Shown one piece after another: positions 17,811-28,266 of a stretch of 53,386 nucleotides of DNA. Source of the DNA: Deltaproteobacteria bacterium (GTDB lineage Bacteria > Bdellovibrionota > JACOXK01 > 2-02-FULL-40-11); contig JACQJD010000028.1 in NCBI GenBank assembly GCA_016198185.1, positions 1-53,386 on the forward strand. The letters run 5' to 3'. Made by a program: the position numbers and the translations under genes. How positions within the stretch are numbered: the stretch's first letter is position 1; the number at the start of each line of letters is the position of its first letter. The notes under the pieces were generated by a model, which had not been told where the DNA came from, made no database searches, and was given only the letters and a program-made list of their open reading frames with translations.

Positions 17811-18464
17811 ATGAAAAAAATAACTTACGGCGTTCTCCTCAGTATGGGGTGTATTGGGATTCTTTTTGCCTCGGAGTCTCTGTTAAACTTTTCAACCTAC
17901 GAAACCCTGTTGAATTCTTTTTTGACTTGGACAAATCGTGGCATTGATCTTTCAAATGAGCTCAGCGAATGTTCGAAACTTGGCAAGAAAGAAAAGGAGT
18001 CTTGTTGTTCAAAACAGACAGCCGCACTTCAAAAGCATTTTCTTTCTATCAAAAAAGAAGTTTCAGCAGAGTTAGACAATCTTCACAAACAAGTGGATGC
18101 GAACCAAGAAATGCTGTTAAGGCGATTGGAAAAAACCGTAACATTTTATTCAGATTTTCCCAGTAGCTCTTATGATTGGCGATTTGATTTTTACTATGAT
18201 GCCGATGAAGGAAAGCACTATGTGGATTTTTATAAGGTATCCGAAGTGGGTGGCGCTCATAAAATATGGACCTTAGACCCCTCGTTTACCTTTACAAAAT
18301 CAAAGACAACGTCATACTGGCAATATAAGCTTGTCGTGGATGAGACAAAAAACTTTACCATTGAATTTATGGTTTTTCCGGAAGAAAATCGCGTGGGCAT
18401 TATTTTTTGGATTGACGGAGAACGCTATCGATTCGATTTTGAATTAGCACAGCTTTCACAATAA
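17811..18464 (+). CDS. Secreted protein of unknown function
   Basis: The protein has 217 residues with a Sec signal peptide (MKKITYGVLLSMGCIGILFAS) and GGAG about seven bases upstream of the ATG. The mature part starts with a helical, charged region containing four Cys close together (SECSKLGKKEKESCCSK, around residues 53-69), probably disulfide-bonded in the periplasm, followed by a coiled-coil-like stretch. The second half is a predicted beta-rich domain full of aromatic residues (WRFDFYYDADEGKHYVDFY). I recognise no family. It sits alone, convergent with miaB, whose stop lies 6 bp away, so the two 3' ends nearly touch. Confidence 0.7.
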   Translation: MKKITYGVLLSMGCIGILFASESLLNFSTYETLLNSFLTWTNRGIDLSNELSECSKLGKKEKESCCSKQTAALQKHFLSIKKEVSAELDNLHKQVDANQEMLLRRLEKTVTFYSDFPSSSYDWRFDFYYDADEGKHYVDFYKVSEVGGAHKIWTLDPSFTFTKSKTTSYWQYKLVVDETKNFTIEFMVFPEENRVGIIFWIDGERYRFDFELAQLSQ

Positions 18465-18469
18465 CGTTT

Positions 18470-19819
18470 TCAAATTTTACTAGCAGGCTGTTGAAAATAG
18501 ACTTTTGAGCTTCGCTGTTGATCGAGTGCAGTGCCCAAAAAACTATGAGGCAATGCTTTATCTAATCTTACCATTTTAAACTGACCGATGCAGCTTGGAT
18601 TTCCCTCAAAATGAACAATTTTAAACGAATCGGTTCTTCCTTGAAGTTTCCCATCCAACGATTGCTTTTCAATCAGCACTTCTTCAAGGGTGCCCTCGAG
18701 CATTTTGTTTTTATGCAGAGAAATGCGATCTTGCAAACGCTGGAGAATGGCAAGTCTTCTTTCCTTTTCTGCTTCGGGAACATCATCTTCAAAATCTCTT
18801 GCGGCCCTCGTTCCAGATCGTTCAGAATATTTAAATGAATACACAAAATCGTAGTTCACCGTTTCAAGCAGATGCAGTGTGTTTTCAAATTGCAAGAGCG
18901 TTTCACCCGGAAACCCCACAATGATATCCGTTGAAACGGAAACAGCGGGCACCGCTTCTCTCAGCTTATTTATTTTTTGGACGTAATCTTCCACGGTGTA
19001 CCACCGTCTCATGCGATGGAGAACGTCATTGTTTCCGGACTGCACCGGAAGATGTAAATGCTTACACAAACGCGGTAGGCCAACATAACAGGAAATCATC
19101 TCATCATTAAAATCTTGAGGATGGGGGCTGGTAAATCGAATACGACGCAACCCCGGGATTTGATCCACCTTTCGTAAGAGCTCTGGAAAATAAATTTTTT
19201 TATAATCATAAGAATTAACATTTTGTCCGAGCAAGGTGACTTCTTGGGTGCCCCCCTGAACCAACTTTTGAATTTCACCGATAATCTCTTGCGGACTTCG
19301 ACTTTTTTCAAGCCCACGGGTCATGGGAACAATGCAAAAGGAACAAAATTTATCACAGCCTTTGATAATGGTTACATAGGCAGACGTGGGACAACGATCT
19401 GGGATTAGGTAACTCAGTGAAAAAGTAGGATCGGTATCAAAAGCGGTCAATGAAATTTGTGTCTTATGTTCTCGTACCTGGGAAATCAACTGCGGCAATT
19501 GATCAATTTGATCAACGCCAAATACAATATCGATATGAGGGGCTTTTCGAAATAATTTTTCAGCTTCTTCTTGCGCAACACAGCCTCCAATGGCAAGCAC
19601 GACTTCTTTTTTTTGTTTAAGCTCTTTAAGCTTGCCAATTTCACTCATGAGCTTATGTTTTGCTTTTTCTCGAACGGTGCAGGTATTAAATAAAATTAAA
19701 TCAGCAGAGTCCATATCATCGGTTGAATGATACCCCAGGGGTTTTAAGAGATTCTCCATACGGGCAGAGTCATAGACGTTCATCTGACATCCATAAGTTT
19801 TAAGATGGAAACTTGGCAT
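18470..19819 (-). CDS. miaB: tRNA-2-methylthio-N6-dimethylallyladenosine synthase
   Basis: The protein has 449 residues from ATG 19819 (MPSFHLKTYGC); a GTG eight codons earlier is open. It is a methylthiotransferase that adds a methylthio group to i6A37 of tRNAs reading UNN codons, using two [4Fe-4S] clusters. The N-terminal UPF0004 domain has KTYGCQMN, FNTCTVRE and GGCVAQ with three cluster Cys. The radical SAM motif is GCDKFCSFCIVP, followed by the GQNVNSYDY and FTSPHP segments. A TRAM domain (about residues 375-435) completes the family architecture. The final residues (FQQPASKI) are encoded by a copy of the dispersed AGCAGGCTGTT repeat (18482-18492), so the C-terminus seems altered by repeat insertion. 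Confidence 0.95.
   Translation of the reverse strand: MPSFHLKTYGCQMNVYDSARMENLLKPLGYHSTDDMDSADLILFNTCTVREKAKHKLMSEIGKLKELKQKKEVVLAIGGCVAQEEAEKLFRKAPHIDIVFGVDQIDQLPQLISQVREHKTQISLTAFDTDPTFSLSYLIPDRCPTSAYVTIIKGCDKFCSFCIVPMTRGLEKSRSPQEIIGEIQKLVQGGTQEVTLLGQNVNSYDYKKIYFPELLRKVDQIPGLRRIRFTSPHPQDFNDEMISCYVGLPRLCKHLHLPVQSGNNDVLHRMRRWYTVEDYVQKINKLREAVPAVSVSTDIIVGFPGETLLQFENTLHLLETVNYDFVYSFKYSERSGTRAARDFEDDVPEAEKERRLAILQRLQDRISLHKNKMLEGTLEEVLIEKQSLDGKLQGRTDSFKIVHFEGNPSCIGQFKMVRLDKALPHSFLGTALDQQRSSKVYFQQPASKI
18482..18492 (+). repeat. AGCAGGCTGTT repeat core inside the miaB 3' end
   Basis: This 11-mer also occurs on the other strand at 43350-43360 and 51711-51721, each time at or just beyond the 3' end of a gene. 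Here it supplies the last codons of miaB. The following bases GAAAATAGACTTTT resemble the 43360 copy (GAAAATAGGCTTTTT). Confidence 0.65.
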
Positions 19820-19893
19820 GGGGGCAAGTATTAACGAAAGCACTGGAGAGAGTCAAATAGAACGTCTGGTAGCGTATCAATAGTCTTTGTGGT

Positions 19894-21415
<1,522 letters not shown>

Positions 21416-21416
21416 C

Positions 21417-22982
21417 ATGGTTTATTCTCCAAAACCCCAACACGATAAAATTATTATTTTAGATTTTGGCTCCCAATATACTGAGCTCATTGCCCGGCGA
21501 ATTCGAGAGTTAAATGTTTTTTGTGAAATTTATCCTTATTACGAATCACTTGAAAAAATAAAAAAAATCAATCCAAAAGGAATTATTTTATCTGGAGGAC
21601 CCGCATCGGTTCGATCGCAAAAAGCGCATCTCGTGGATCCCCAAATTTTTGAATGGCATGTTCCAATTTTAGGCATTTGTTATGGAATGCAACTCGTGAC
21701 ACATCTTTTGGGAGGGACCGTGGTCGCAGCGCTTCATAGGGAATACGGAAAAGCGAGCATTCGTATTTTAAATACGCAAGATCTTTTTTCAAACTTTGAG
21801 CTCGATACGGACTATGGTGTTTGGATGAGTCACGGAGATCGAATTGAAAGTCTCCCTTCAGGCTTTGAAACGCTGGCACAGTCTTCTAATTCTCCCATTG
21901 CCGCCATCCGGCATGCTGCCAAAAAAATCTATGCCCTTCAATTCCATCCAGAGGTGGTTCATACCTTCCAGGGTAAAGAAATCTTATCGAATTTTGTTTT
22001 TAAAATTTGCAAGGCCAAAGCAGACTGGACGATGGGATTTTTCATTGAAGAAACGGTAAATCAAATTCAATCCCAGGTGGGAAAAGATCATGTTGTCATG
22101 GGGGTCAGCGGTGGCGTGGATTCAACCGTTTGTGCTTTTTTATTAGCAAAAGCGGTTGGAAAACAATTTACCCCCATTTTTATTAACAATGGGTTGTTGA
22201 GATTTGAAGAAGCGCAGCGTGTGCAACGCTTGTTTGAAACCACATCTGAAATTCAATTGCAGGTTATCGATGCCTCCGCCCAATTTTTAAATGCGCTCAA
22301 AGGTGTTGTAGATCCTGAAGTCAAAAGAAAAACCATCGGCAGGGTATTTATTGAAGTATTTGAAGAGGTTGCCAAGAAAATTCAAAATGCCAAATATTTA
22401 GGGCAGGGGACGCTCTATCCAGATGTCATTGAATCGGTTTCTGTTCACGGGGGGCCATCGGCAACGATTAAAAGCCATCATAATGTGGGAGGATTACCTG
22501 AAAACATGAGCTTAAAGCTCATTGAACCTTTGCGGACGCTCTTTAAAGATGAAGTTCGCCTTCTTGGACGAACGTTAGGGATTGCCGAAGAGTTGATTTC
22601 AAGACAGCCTTTTCCAGGGCCAGGGCTTGCAGTTCGAATTTTAGGAGAGATCACCCCTGAAAGATTAGAGATCGTACGAAAGGCAGACTTTATTGTCATT
22701 TCTGAAATGAAACGGGCTGGGTATTATCATCGTGTCTGGCAATCGTTTGCAGTGTTAATTCCGGTCAAGACGGTTGGCGTGATGGGAGACGAACGGACTT
22801 ATGAACATGTGGTGGCTTTACGAACGGTAACGAGTGAGGATGGCATGACCGCCGATTGGGTGGATTTGCCACACGACCTTCTTTCCACAATTTCGAACCG
22901 TATTATTAATGAAGTACGTGGGGTGAATCGTGTTGTATATGATATTTCTTCAAAGCCTCCGGCAACGATCGAATGGGAATAA
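21417..22982 (+). CDS. guaA: GMP synthase (glutamine-hydrolysing)
   Basis: At 521 residues it is a normal-length bifunctional enzyme that converts XMP to GMP with ATP and glutamine. The class I glutamine amidotransferase domain (about 1-200) shows ILSGGPASV, the nucleophile in [10 protein letters not shown], and the His-Glu pair in [10 protein letters not shown]. The ATP-pyrophosphatase domain opens with the PP-loop [15 protein letters not shown], and the dimerisation domain ends with the invariant KPPATIEWE. It starts one base after the guaB stop, so it is co-transcribed and translationally coupled. No strong terminator is seen between its end and the tRNA-Val gene 53 bp downstream. Confidence 0.97.
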   Translation: MVYSPKPQHDKIIILDFGSQYTELIARRIRELNVFCEIYPYYESLEKIKKINPKGIILSGGPASVRSQKAHLVDPQIFEWHVPILGICYGMQLVTHLLGGTVVAALHREYGKASIRILNTQDLFSNFELDTDYGVWMSHGDRIESLPSGFETLAQSSNSPIAAIRHAAKKIYALQFHPEVVHTFQGKEILSNFVFKICKAKADWTMGFFIEETVNQIQSQVGKDHVVMGVSGGVDSTVCAFLLAKAVGKQFTPIFINNGLLRFEEAQRVQRLFETTSEIQLQVIDASAQFLNALKGVVDPEVKRKTIGRVFIEVFEEVAKKIQNAKYLGQGTLYPDVIESVSVHGGPSATIKSHHNVGGLPENMSLKLIEPLRTLFKDEVRLLGRTLGIAEELISRQPFPGPGLAVRILGEITPERLEIVRKADFIVISEMKRAGYYHRVWQSFAVLIPVKTVGVMGDERTYEHVVALRTVTSEDGMTADWVDLPHDLLSTISNRIINEVRGVNRVVYDISSKPPATIEWE

Positions 22983-23035
22983 GAGCTTTCTTGACCGACT
23001 TTAGGAGTCTTGCTAAGTTACCCCAAGTTTTTGTT

Positions 23036-23107
23036 AGGCGCGTAGCTCAGTGGTAGAGCACAACTTTGACGTAGTTGGGGCCGTGGGTTCAATCCCCTCC
23101 GCGCCTA
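23036..23107 (+). tRNA. tRNA-Val (GAC anticodon)
   Basis: The cloverleaf folds by hand. The acceptor pairs AGGCGCG with CGCGCCT (7 bp). The D arm is GCTC/GAGC. The anticodon arm is CAACT/AGTTG around the loop TTGACGT (anticodon GAC, reading GUC and GUU). The T arm is GTGGG/CCCTC around TTCAATC with one T-T mismatch. The discriminator is A, and the CCA end is not encoded. The D loop is short. Confidence 0.85.
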
Positions 23108-23140
23108 TTGTGCATGTATAAATTAAAAGAAGGAGAACAA

Positions 23141-23701
23141 ATGAAAAAAATAAAATTTGGACTGACTGGAATGATTTGTATGGGTATAACTTTTTTAGCA
23201 ACATCGTTGTACGCAAATGAAGTTCAATATTTTTTAGGAACGGTTCATGTGGCAATGTTCCATGGCGGAAGTAAAATGCTGGCATTTGAGTATCAATCTT
23301 TAGTCAAGCGAGAAATTTTAGAAGAATCTTCTAAAATCATTGAGACCGTTACGTTTCCTAAGGAGCCCAATAATCCAAAGTCAGACTATGGAACGATTGT
23401 GACCACCCTCATTCAAAAAGAAAAAGGATCGACGTTTACAGTTTCAGATGATTTGGGATATTTCACAGGGGAAATAACGTTTGAAGGGACCCCTTGGCAT
23501 TGGGAGCGATGGACCTATGAACTTACGATGAATGATGAAGTAAAATCGAAGGTTACGGGCAATGGTGTTATCAGCGCAGACGGCCTCCAAACACATAAAA
23601 AAATTGATAGTGAGACTTATCAATTAGAGATGGATGAAGATTTAGATACGATTGATGAGGCCACGTATTTAAAAACATTGGAAGCGTGGATTAAGAAATA
23701 A
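23141..23701 (+). CDS. Secreted protein of unknown function
   Basis: The protein has 186 residues from ATG 23141, chosen because AGGAG lies about seven bases upstream; an earlier in-frame codon would fall inside the tRNA gene. A Sec signal peptide is clear (MKKIKFGLTGMICMGITFLATSLYA, cleavage after LYA). The mature part is acidic and beta-rich, with segments such as TIVTTLIQKEKGSTFTVSDDLGYF and WHWERWTYELTMNDEVKSKV, and contains no Cys. It has the flavour of a lipocalin-like or DUF-type periplasmic protein, but I recognise no family. It starts 34 bp after the tRNA-Val gene. The signal peptide resembles that of the protein at 17811, though the mature parts do not align. Confidence 0.7.
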   Translation: MKKIKFGLTGMICMGITFLATSLYANEVQYFLGTVHVAMFHGGSKMLAFEYQSLVKREILEESSKIIETVTFPKEPNNPKSDYGTIVTTLIQKEKGSTFTVSDDLGYFTGEITFEGTPWHWERWTYELTMNDEVKSKVTGNGVISADGLQTHKKIDSETYQLEMDEDLDTIDEATYLKTLEAWIKK

Positions 23702-23759
23702 ATTCCGACTTAGAAGACGCGATACGTATACGAAGGCTCGATAACGCTTAAAATCCCCT

Positions 23760-24698
23760 TTAATCCCGCAAATAATGGCATGTGTAGCCACCAGGATTTT
23801 TGAGGAGATATTTTTGGTGATATTCTTCGGCTTTGTAAAATGATGTTGCGCAAACAATTTCTGTAACCACTTTGTGTTTCCATTTTTGAGAAGTATCCAC
23901 TTTTTTGAGCACGCTTTCCGCTACCTCTTTTTGAGAATCATTGTGATAAAAAATAGCCGACCGATATTGGGAGCCCTGATCATTCCCCTGACGATTCGAC
24001 GTCGTTGGATCATGAACCCTAAAAAAATATTCTAAAAGTGCTTCATAAGAAATTTTTTTGGGGTCAAAACGAATTTCAAGGGCTTCGGCATGCCCTGTGG
24101 TTCCCGTTTTAACATCTTCATACCTGGGGTTGAGCATTTTTCCACCGGTATAGCCTACGGTTGTTTCAACCACCCCCTCTAACTTCCGGAATAATTCTTC
24201 CATCCCCCAAAAACATCCTCCCGCTACCGTTGCAACCCCATGAGCATTCATTTTCTGCTCCTTTGAAAAAAGAGATACATATTTTCCATAGCCTTCTTTT
24301 TCGAGATCCTCTTTTGGGATAAACCGAAGCGCTGCAGAATTAATGCAATACCGAAGACCCGTGGGTTTTGGGCCATCTGGAAATACATGACCTAAATGAC
24401 ACTCACCCTCTCTAGAGCGTACTTCCGTTCTTTGGGGAAGAAGCAAGGAGTCTCGTTTTTCAACAATATGATCTTTTTCAAGCGGTTTTGAAAAACTTGG
24501 CCAACCGGTACCCGAATCAAATTTATCCAAAGAACTAAAAAGAGGTTCTCCAGAAACCACATCCACATAAATGCCGCTTGCTTTGTGGTTCCAGAAGGCA
24601 TTCATAAAAGGAGGTTCTGTCCCCTCTTGTTGGGTAACATGAAATTGTTCTGTGGTAAGTTTTTTCTTTAAATCTTTTTTATTTTTTATTTTGCACAT
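23760..24698 (-). CDS. msrBA: Bifunctional peptide methionine sulfoxide reductase MsrB-MsrA fusion
   Basis: A 312-residue protein with MsrB first and MsrA second. MsrB (about 1-140, methionine-R-sulfoxide) shows [32 protein letters not shown] and the catalytic Cys118 in [11 protein letters not shown]; the structural-zinc CxxC pairs of many MsrBs are missing. MsrA (about 153-312, methionine-S-sulfoxide) shows the catalytic Cys162 in [11 protein letters not shown], then [13 protein letters not shown] and NDQGSQYRS. The fusion repairs both sulfoxide epimers with thioredoxin. No signal peptide is evident, so it is cytoplasmic. AGAGGAT lies about ten bases before the ATG. It is convergent with the secreted protein upstream. 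Confidence 0.95.
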   Translation of the reverse strand: MCKIKNKKDLKKKLTTEQFHVTQQEGTEPPFMNAFWNHKASGIYVDVVSGEPLFSSLDKFDSGTGWPSFSKPLEKDHIVEKRDSLLLPQRTEVRSREGECHLGHVFPDGPKPTGLRYCINSAALRFIPKEDLEKEGYGKYVSLFSKEQKMNAHGVATVAGGCFWGMEELFRKLEGVVETTVGYTGGKMLNPRYEDVKTGTTGHAEALEIRFDPKKISYEALLEYFFRVHDPTTSNRQGNDQGSQYRSAIFYHNDSQKEVAESVLKKVDTSQKWKHKVVTEIVCATSFYKAEEYHQKYLLKNPGGYTCHYLRD

Positions 24699-24824
24699 GA
24701 ATTTTTAATCCTCTGATTAAAAATAAATTTAATTGCGGTCGGCGTCAAGGTGAGATACACAAAGGCTGTTGTTGTGTTAATCGAAAAGAAATCAACAGGG
24801 TGTTTTGAAAACGTTGGTAGGCCT

Positions 24825-25451
24825 TTGAAAATTCTCATCAGTGCCTGTGTGTTGATCTTTGCGATGCATTTCGTTTATGCAGAGGATTTCGAATTTGAAA
24901 ATTTGAATTTCAATGTATTCCAGGTTCAACTTCTTACTTCCTCTAAAACAAAAACATCCAAAAATATTTGCCAGGAAACGAATGTGGAAGCTTATTTTAG
25001 CTCGCCGCATACGATCAGTTTATTTCGACATCGAGATGGGCGGTATCATCTGTTAATCTGGTGGGGATTTATTGGCCGCCCTTGTCGGGGGGAGGCAAAA
25101 AAAGATCCCAAAGGTTATTTTAATGGATCTTATCAACTGAGTGCTGAGTTAAAACGGCGGCCCTTGCAAAAGGAATTTAGCAACTTCACCTGGGTGGATG
25201 CAGATGATGACACTTTTAACTACATTTTGGATCTTAAGGCCGATCAGTTTGAGTATTATGTTTCTCTGTCGTTTGACATTCCAGCGGGTGAGTTAAATCC
25301 CAACAATGTATTTCAGCTAAACATCTTACTTGAAAAAACAGATAATCTTTTCGGGTTTATCCCCATTTCAGAAAAAAAATATGGCGGGGCCTGGATGTTT
25401 AAGCTGTATCAAAATGATCAGCAAACATGGCAGTTTGAGCCCGCTAAATAA
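24825..25451 (+). CDS. Secreted protein of unknown function (start uncertain)
   Basis: The open frame runs from a GTG at 24750 (233 residues). The first 25 residues, however, are not signal-like, and the hydrophobic signal peptide LKILISACVLIFAMHFVYA begins at a TTG at 24825, so I place the start there with low certainty (208 residues). The mature protein starts around EDFEFENLNFN, has a single Cys pair region (NICQETN, RPCRGEAKK) and many aromatic residues, and looks like a periplasmic beta-sandwich. I recognise no family. It lies divergent from the Msr gene and is followed by an inverted-repeat element. Its overall style resembles the secreted proteins at 17811 and 23141. Confidence 0.6.
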   Translation: MKILISACVLIFAMHFVYAEDFEFENLNFNVFQVQLLTSSKTKTSKNICQETNVEAYFSSPHTISLFRHRDGRYHLLIWWGFIGRPCRGEAKKDPKGYFNGSYQLSAELKRRPLQKEFSNFTWVDADDDTFNYILDLKADQFEYYVSLSFDIPAGELNPNNVFQLNILLEKTDNLFGFIPISEKKYGGAWMFKLYQNDQQTWQFEPAK

Positions 25452-25460
25452 AACGTGAAG

Positions 25461-25571
25461 CGCTGTTCAAAAAAGCCCAGGGACGCCGTGCCCGAAGGTG
25501 CGAGGCGTACTTGAGTGGCACGTTGTGTGACAGACGCGACGAAAGATGTAGATGGGGCTTTTTCAACAGTG
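25461..25571. repeat. Inverted-repeat element with CTGTTcAAAAAGCCC ends
   Basis: Bases 25463-25478 (CTGTTCAAAAAAGCCC) pair with 25555-25569 (GGGCTTTTTCAACAG) with one substitution and one indel, bounding a ~110-bp element between two convergent 3' ends. Parts of the left end recur at 33622-33636 and 37760-37771. It may be a MITE remnant, and it can also form a terminator-like stem with T runs. Confidence 0.7.
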
Positions 25572-25575
25572 CCAT

Positions 25576-26178
25576 TTAATGCTTCTGATAATAGGGGTTT
25601 TTGCCGGCCGCATGGTCGGTGGTATCGATAATCTGTCTAATATTCGGAAAGGCTTCAAAAACCATTTTTTCCACGCCTTGTCGTAAAGTGAGTTGAGATT
25701 GTGCACAGCCTTGGCAACCGCCGCCCATATGCACATAGAGGGTATCCCCACGAATTTCTAAGAGTTCAATAAATCCCCCATGGGAGGCAATGGAAGGATT
25801 AATGGCTTCATCAAAAAATTTTTGAAGCTTATAAACCATGGGATCCTGAATATTGGGTTTATTGGGGTTTTCAACTCTAAATCCACTCTGATGGCCTTCT
25901 TGAACAAAATTGAGGGTTACGCCTTTTAAAAAGGGAAGGCTTTCAGCGTCAATATAAACATGAAACGATCCTGCTGGAACGACGGTATCCTCTTTGCAAG
26001 GGGCGGTCTCATCTTCTTTTCGAACCAATGCCAGCTGTGTTTTATATTCTGTGGCTGTTTTGCCAGCAAACTTCAATCGAATTCCCAACACCCCCGTCTC
26101 GGTTTTTAATACGTCCTCAATACGTGCAATAGCTGCTGGTGTTAAGGTTACGATAGAATTCTTTTTGGCATCTTTCAT
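25576..26178 (-). CDS. nfuA: NfuA-type Fe-S cluster carrier
   Basis: A 200-residue two-domain protein as in NfuA. The N-terminal half is an A-type-carrier-like fold without the cluster Cys (ALTPAAIARIEDVLKTE, RLKFAGKTATEYKTQLA). The C-terminal half is a NifU/Nfu domain with IELLEIRGDTLYVHMGGG and the cluster-binding CxxC at Cys155 and Cys158 (CQGCAQSQLTLRQGVE). It delivers [4Fe-4S] clusters to targets under stress; in E. coli MiaB depends on it, and miaB is in this same window. It is transcribed away from thrS. The shared 171-bp region contains the thrS promoter and presumably an nfuA promoter. Confidence 0.9.
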   Translation of the reverse strand: MKDAKKNSIVTLTPAAIARIEDVLKTETGVLGIRLKFAGKTATEYKTQLALVRKEDETAPCKEDTVVPAGSFHVYIDAESLPFLKGVTLNFVQEGHQSGFRVENPNKPNIQDPMVYKLQKFFDEAINPSIASHGGFIELLEIRGDTLYVHMGGGCQGCAQSQLTLRQGVEKMVFEAFPNIRQIIDTTDHAAGKNPYYQKH

Positions 26179-26219
26179 TCTTTTAATCCTCGTCTATAAG
26201 ATAGTGATAAAAATCTATC

Positions 26220-26247
26220 TTGTCAAAAACGAAAAAATTCATATAAT
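26220..26247 (+). promoter_or_regulatory. Sigma70-type promoter of the thrS-pheT operon
   Basis: TTGTCA at 26220-26225 and a perfect TATAAT at 26242-26247 with a 16-base spacer. Transcription would begin near 26254, giving a leader of about 96 bases before thrS that includes the duplicated start region. Confidence 0.75.
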
Positions 26248-26302
26248 AGGGATAGTTTACATATGCTATCTATTATTTTTAAGTTTCTGGCCGCATCTTT
26301 CC

Positions 26303-26366
26303 GATGAAATCCTATTGATGAATACGATCAAACTGATGAAATTCCATTCATGAACACGATCAAAGT
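26303..26366 (+). repeat. Tandem 32-bp duplication covering the thrS start
   Basis: Bases 26303-26334 and 26335-26366 are two abutting copies of a 32-bp unit with 27 of 32 positions identical. The second copy contains the thrS ATG and its first codons (ATGAACACGATCAAA); the first contains a matching ATG (ATGAATACGATCAAA). Because 32 is not a multiple of three, the first ATG reads in a different frame. Confidence 0.85.
26318..26353 (+). CDS. Possible 11-codon leader peptide overlapping thrS
   Basis: The ATG in the first duplicated unit opens an 11-codon frame (MNTIKLMKFHS). Its TGA at 26351-26353 overlaps the thrS ATG at 26350-26352 in an ATGA arrangement, as in translationally coupled genes. 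No Shine-Dalgarno site is obvious for either start, so real translation is uncertain. If translated, it would bring terminating ribosomes to the thrS start. Confidence 0.3.
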   Translation: MNTIKLMKFHS

Positions 26367-28266
26367 GACGTTGCCTGATAACCGTGTGTTATCGTGCCAA
26401 AGCGGAAGTGTTGGTAAGGAGTTTATTTCTCAAATCACAAAAGGATTACTCGAAAAAGCCATTGCCCTCAAAGTCAATGAAGACAAAATTATTGATTTGC
26501 ATACGCCTCTTTATTCAGATTGTGCCATTCGTGTTTTAACACCCAAAGATCCTGAGGCCTTGCAGGTCCTACGCCATTCCACCGCTCACATCATGAGCGA
26601 AGCGGTACAGGCATTATATCCCAAAGCGAAAGTAACCATTGGGCCCGCCACCGAAACCGGATTTTATTATGACTATGACTATGATCCTGGGTTTACCGAA
26701 GAGGATCTTTTAACCATTGAGCACAAAATGAAAGAGATCATTTCTCAAAAAAATCCCTTTCAACGGACCGTTTGTTCAAAAACGAAAGCAATCCAAAAAT
26801 TTAAGGCTCTGCATGAAGATTATAAAGTCGAAATCATTGAAGGTATTCCAGACCCAGAGGTGAGTATTTACCAGCAAGGGGATTGGACAGATTTATGTCG
26901 AGGGCCCCATTTGCCGCATACCGGCTGGGTAAAAGCGTTTAAATTGCTTTCGGTGGCTGGGGCTTATTGGCGTGGGAATGAAAAAAATAAGATGTTACAA
27001 CGTATTTATGGAACTGCTTTTTTCTCTCAAAAGGATCTGGATGATTATTTGAAGTTACAAGAAGAAGCCAAAAAAAGAGATCATCGGAAACTTGGGAAAG
27101 ATTTGGATTTGTTTAGTTTTCATCCAGAAGCCCCTGCGATGCCTTTTTTTCATGAAAAGGGAACGATTCTTTACGAGACCATTTTGGCGTATTATTACAA
27201 AAATATTTTAAATCGAGCCAGATATCAAATCGTAAAAACCCCTTTCATCTTTTCAGAGGCGCTTTGGAAAAAAAGCGGTCATTATGAAAATTACCGTGAG
27301 AACATGTATTTTACGAGCCAAGAAGAGATGTCCATGGCCATTAAACCCATGAATTGTCCCGGACATATTTTGGTCTATAAAAATTCCCAACATTCTTATC
27401 GAGAACTTCCCATTCGTATTGCTGAATTTGGATTTGTTCATCGTTACGAACGTTCGGGTGTTGTGCAAGGATTGTTTCGGGTGCGTGGTTTTGCACAAGA
27501 TGATGCGCATCATTTTTGCACCGAAGATCAAATGGAGATGGAAGTGATGCATGTTCTTCAAGATATCCTAAAAACATATGAAGATTTTGGGTTTCAAGAA
27601 GTACGCATTGAACTCTCTACGCGTCCAAAAAAATCTATTGGCACAGATGCCATGTGGCAAAGGGCAGAGGCGACTTTGGAAAGCGCTTTACATCAATCTA
27701 AAATTAATTTTAGTTTAAATCCAGGAGAGGGTGCATTTTATGGTCCTAAAATTGATTTTCACATCAAAGATAGTTTGAATCGCACCTGGCAGTGTGGGAC
27801 CCTCCAACTGGATTTTTCTTTCCCAGAGCGCCTGGACGTTGATTATATCGGTGAGGATGGTCATCGGCATCGTGTTGTCATGATTCATCGCGCCATTTTG
27901 GGAAGCGTCGAACGTTTTATGGGGATTTTAATTGAACATTATGCTGGCTCTTTTCCACTGTGGCTTGCCCCTGTTCAAGCCATCATCCTCAATGTGACAG
28001 ATGCACAAAAATCGTATGCTGAAAGTATTTATCAAGCATTCGTGAAAGAAAATATTCGGGTGGAGATAGATATTCGAAATGAAAAGCTTGGCTATAAAAT
28101 TCGCCAAGCCCAACTTCAAAAAATTCCCTATATGATCATTCTGGGGGACAAGGAAGTGTCCTCGAAAACAGTGACCATTCGAAAAAGAGATGGTCAAAAT
28201 TTAGATCCCATGGAGGTAAATAAAGTGATTGAAAGGATAAAACATGAGTGTATTCAAAAAGTTTAA
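26350..28266 (+). CDS. thrS: Threonyl-tRNA synthetase
   Basis: At 638 residues it is the normal bacterial length. It charges tRNA-Thr and edits mischarged serine. Domains: TGS (about 1-65); the editing N2/SAD domain (about 70-225) with HSTAHIMSEAV and DWTDLCRGPHLP; the class II catalytic core with zinc ligand Cys336 in KPMNCPGH, motif-2 region RYERSGVVQGLFRVRGFAQDD and motif-3 VMIHRAILGSVERF; and the anticodon-binding domain from about 540. It is the first gene of an operon continuing with infC, rpmI, rplT, pheS and pheT. The start region is a tandem duplication without a clear ribosome-binding site, which suggests unusual initiation control. Confidence 0.97.
   Translation: MNTIKVTLPDNRVLSCQSGSVGKEFISQITKGLLEKAIALKVNEDKIIDLHTPLYSDCAIRVLTPKDPEALQVLRHSTAHIMSEAVQALYPKAKVTIGPATETGFYYDYDYDPGFTEEDLLTIEHKMKEIISQKNPFQRTVCSKTKAIQKFKALHEDYKVEIIEGIPDPEVSIYQQGDWTDLCRGPHLPHTGWVKAFKLLSVAGAYWRGNEKNKMLQRIYGTAFFSQKDLDDYLKLQEEAKKRDHRKLGKDLDLFSFHPEAPAMPFFHEKGTILYETILAYYYKNILNRARYQIVKTPFIFSEALWKKSGHYENYRENMYFTSQEEMSMAIKPMNCPGHILVYKNSQHSYRELPIRIAEFGFVHRYERSGVVQGLFRVRGFAQDDAHHFCTEDQMEMEVMHVLQDILKTYEDFGFQEVRIELSTRPKKSIGTDAMWQRAEATLESALHQSKINFSLNPGEGAFYGPKIDFHIKDSLNRTWQCGTLQLDFSFPERLDVDYIGEDGHRHRVVMIHRAILGSVERFMGILIEHYAGSFPLWLAPVQAIILNVTDAQKSYAESIYQAFVKENIRVEIDIRNEKLGYKIRQAQLQKIPYMIILGDKEVSSKTVTIRKRDGQNLDPMEVNKVIERIKHECIQKV

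Noticed and set aside
23075-23140. Upstream extension of the secreted protein into the tRNA gene
   Set aside because: A strong AGGAG precedes ATG 23141 and the signal peptide begins there.
25994-26353. 119-codon plus-strand frame over nfuA
   Set aside because: Mostly antisense to nfuA; only its last 11 codons (from 26318) are kept as a possible leader peptide.
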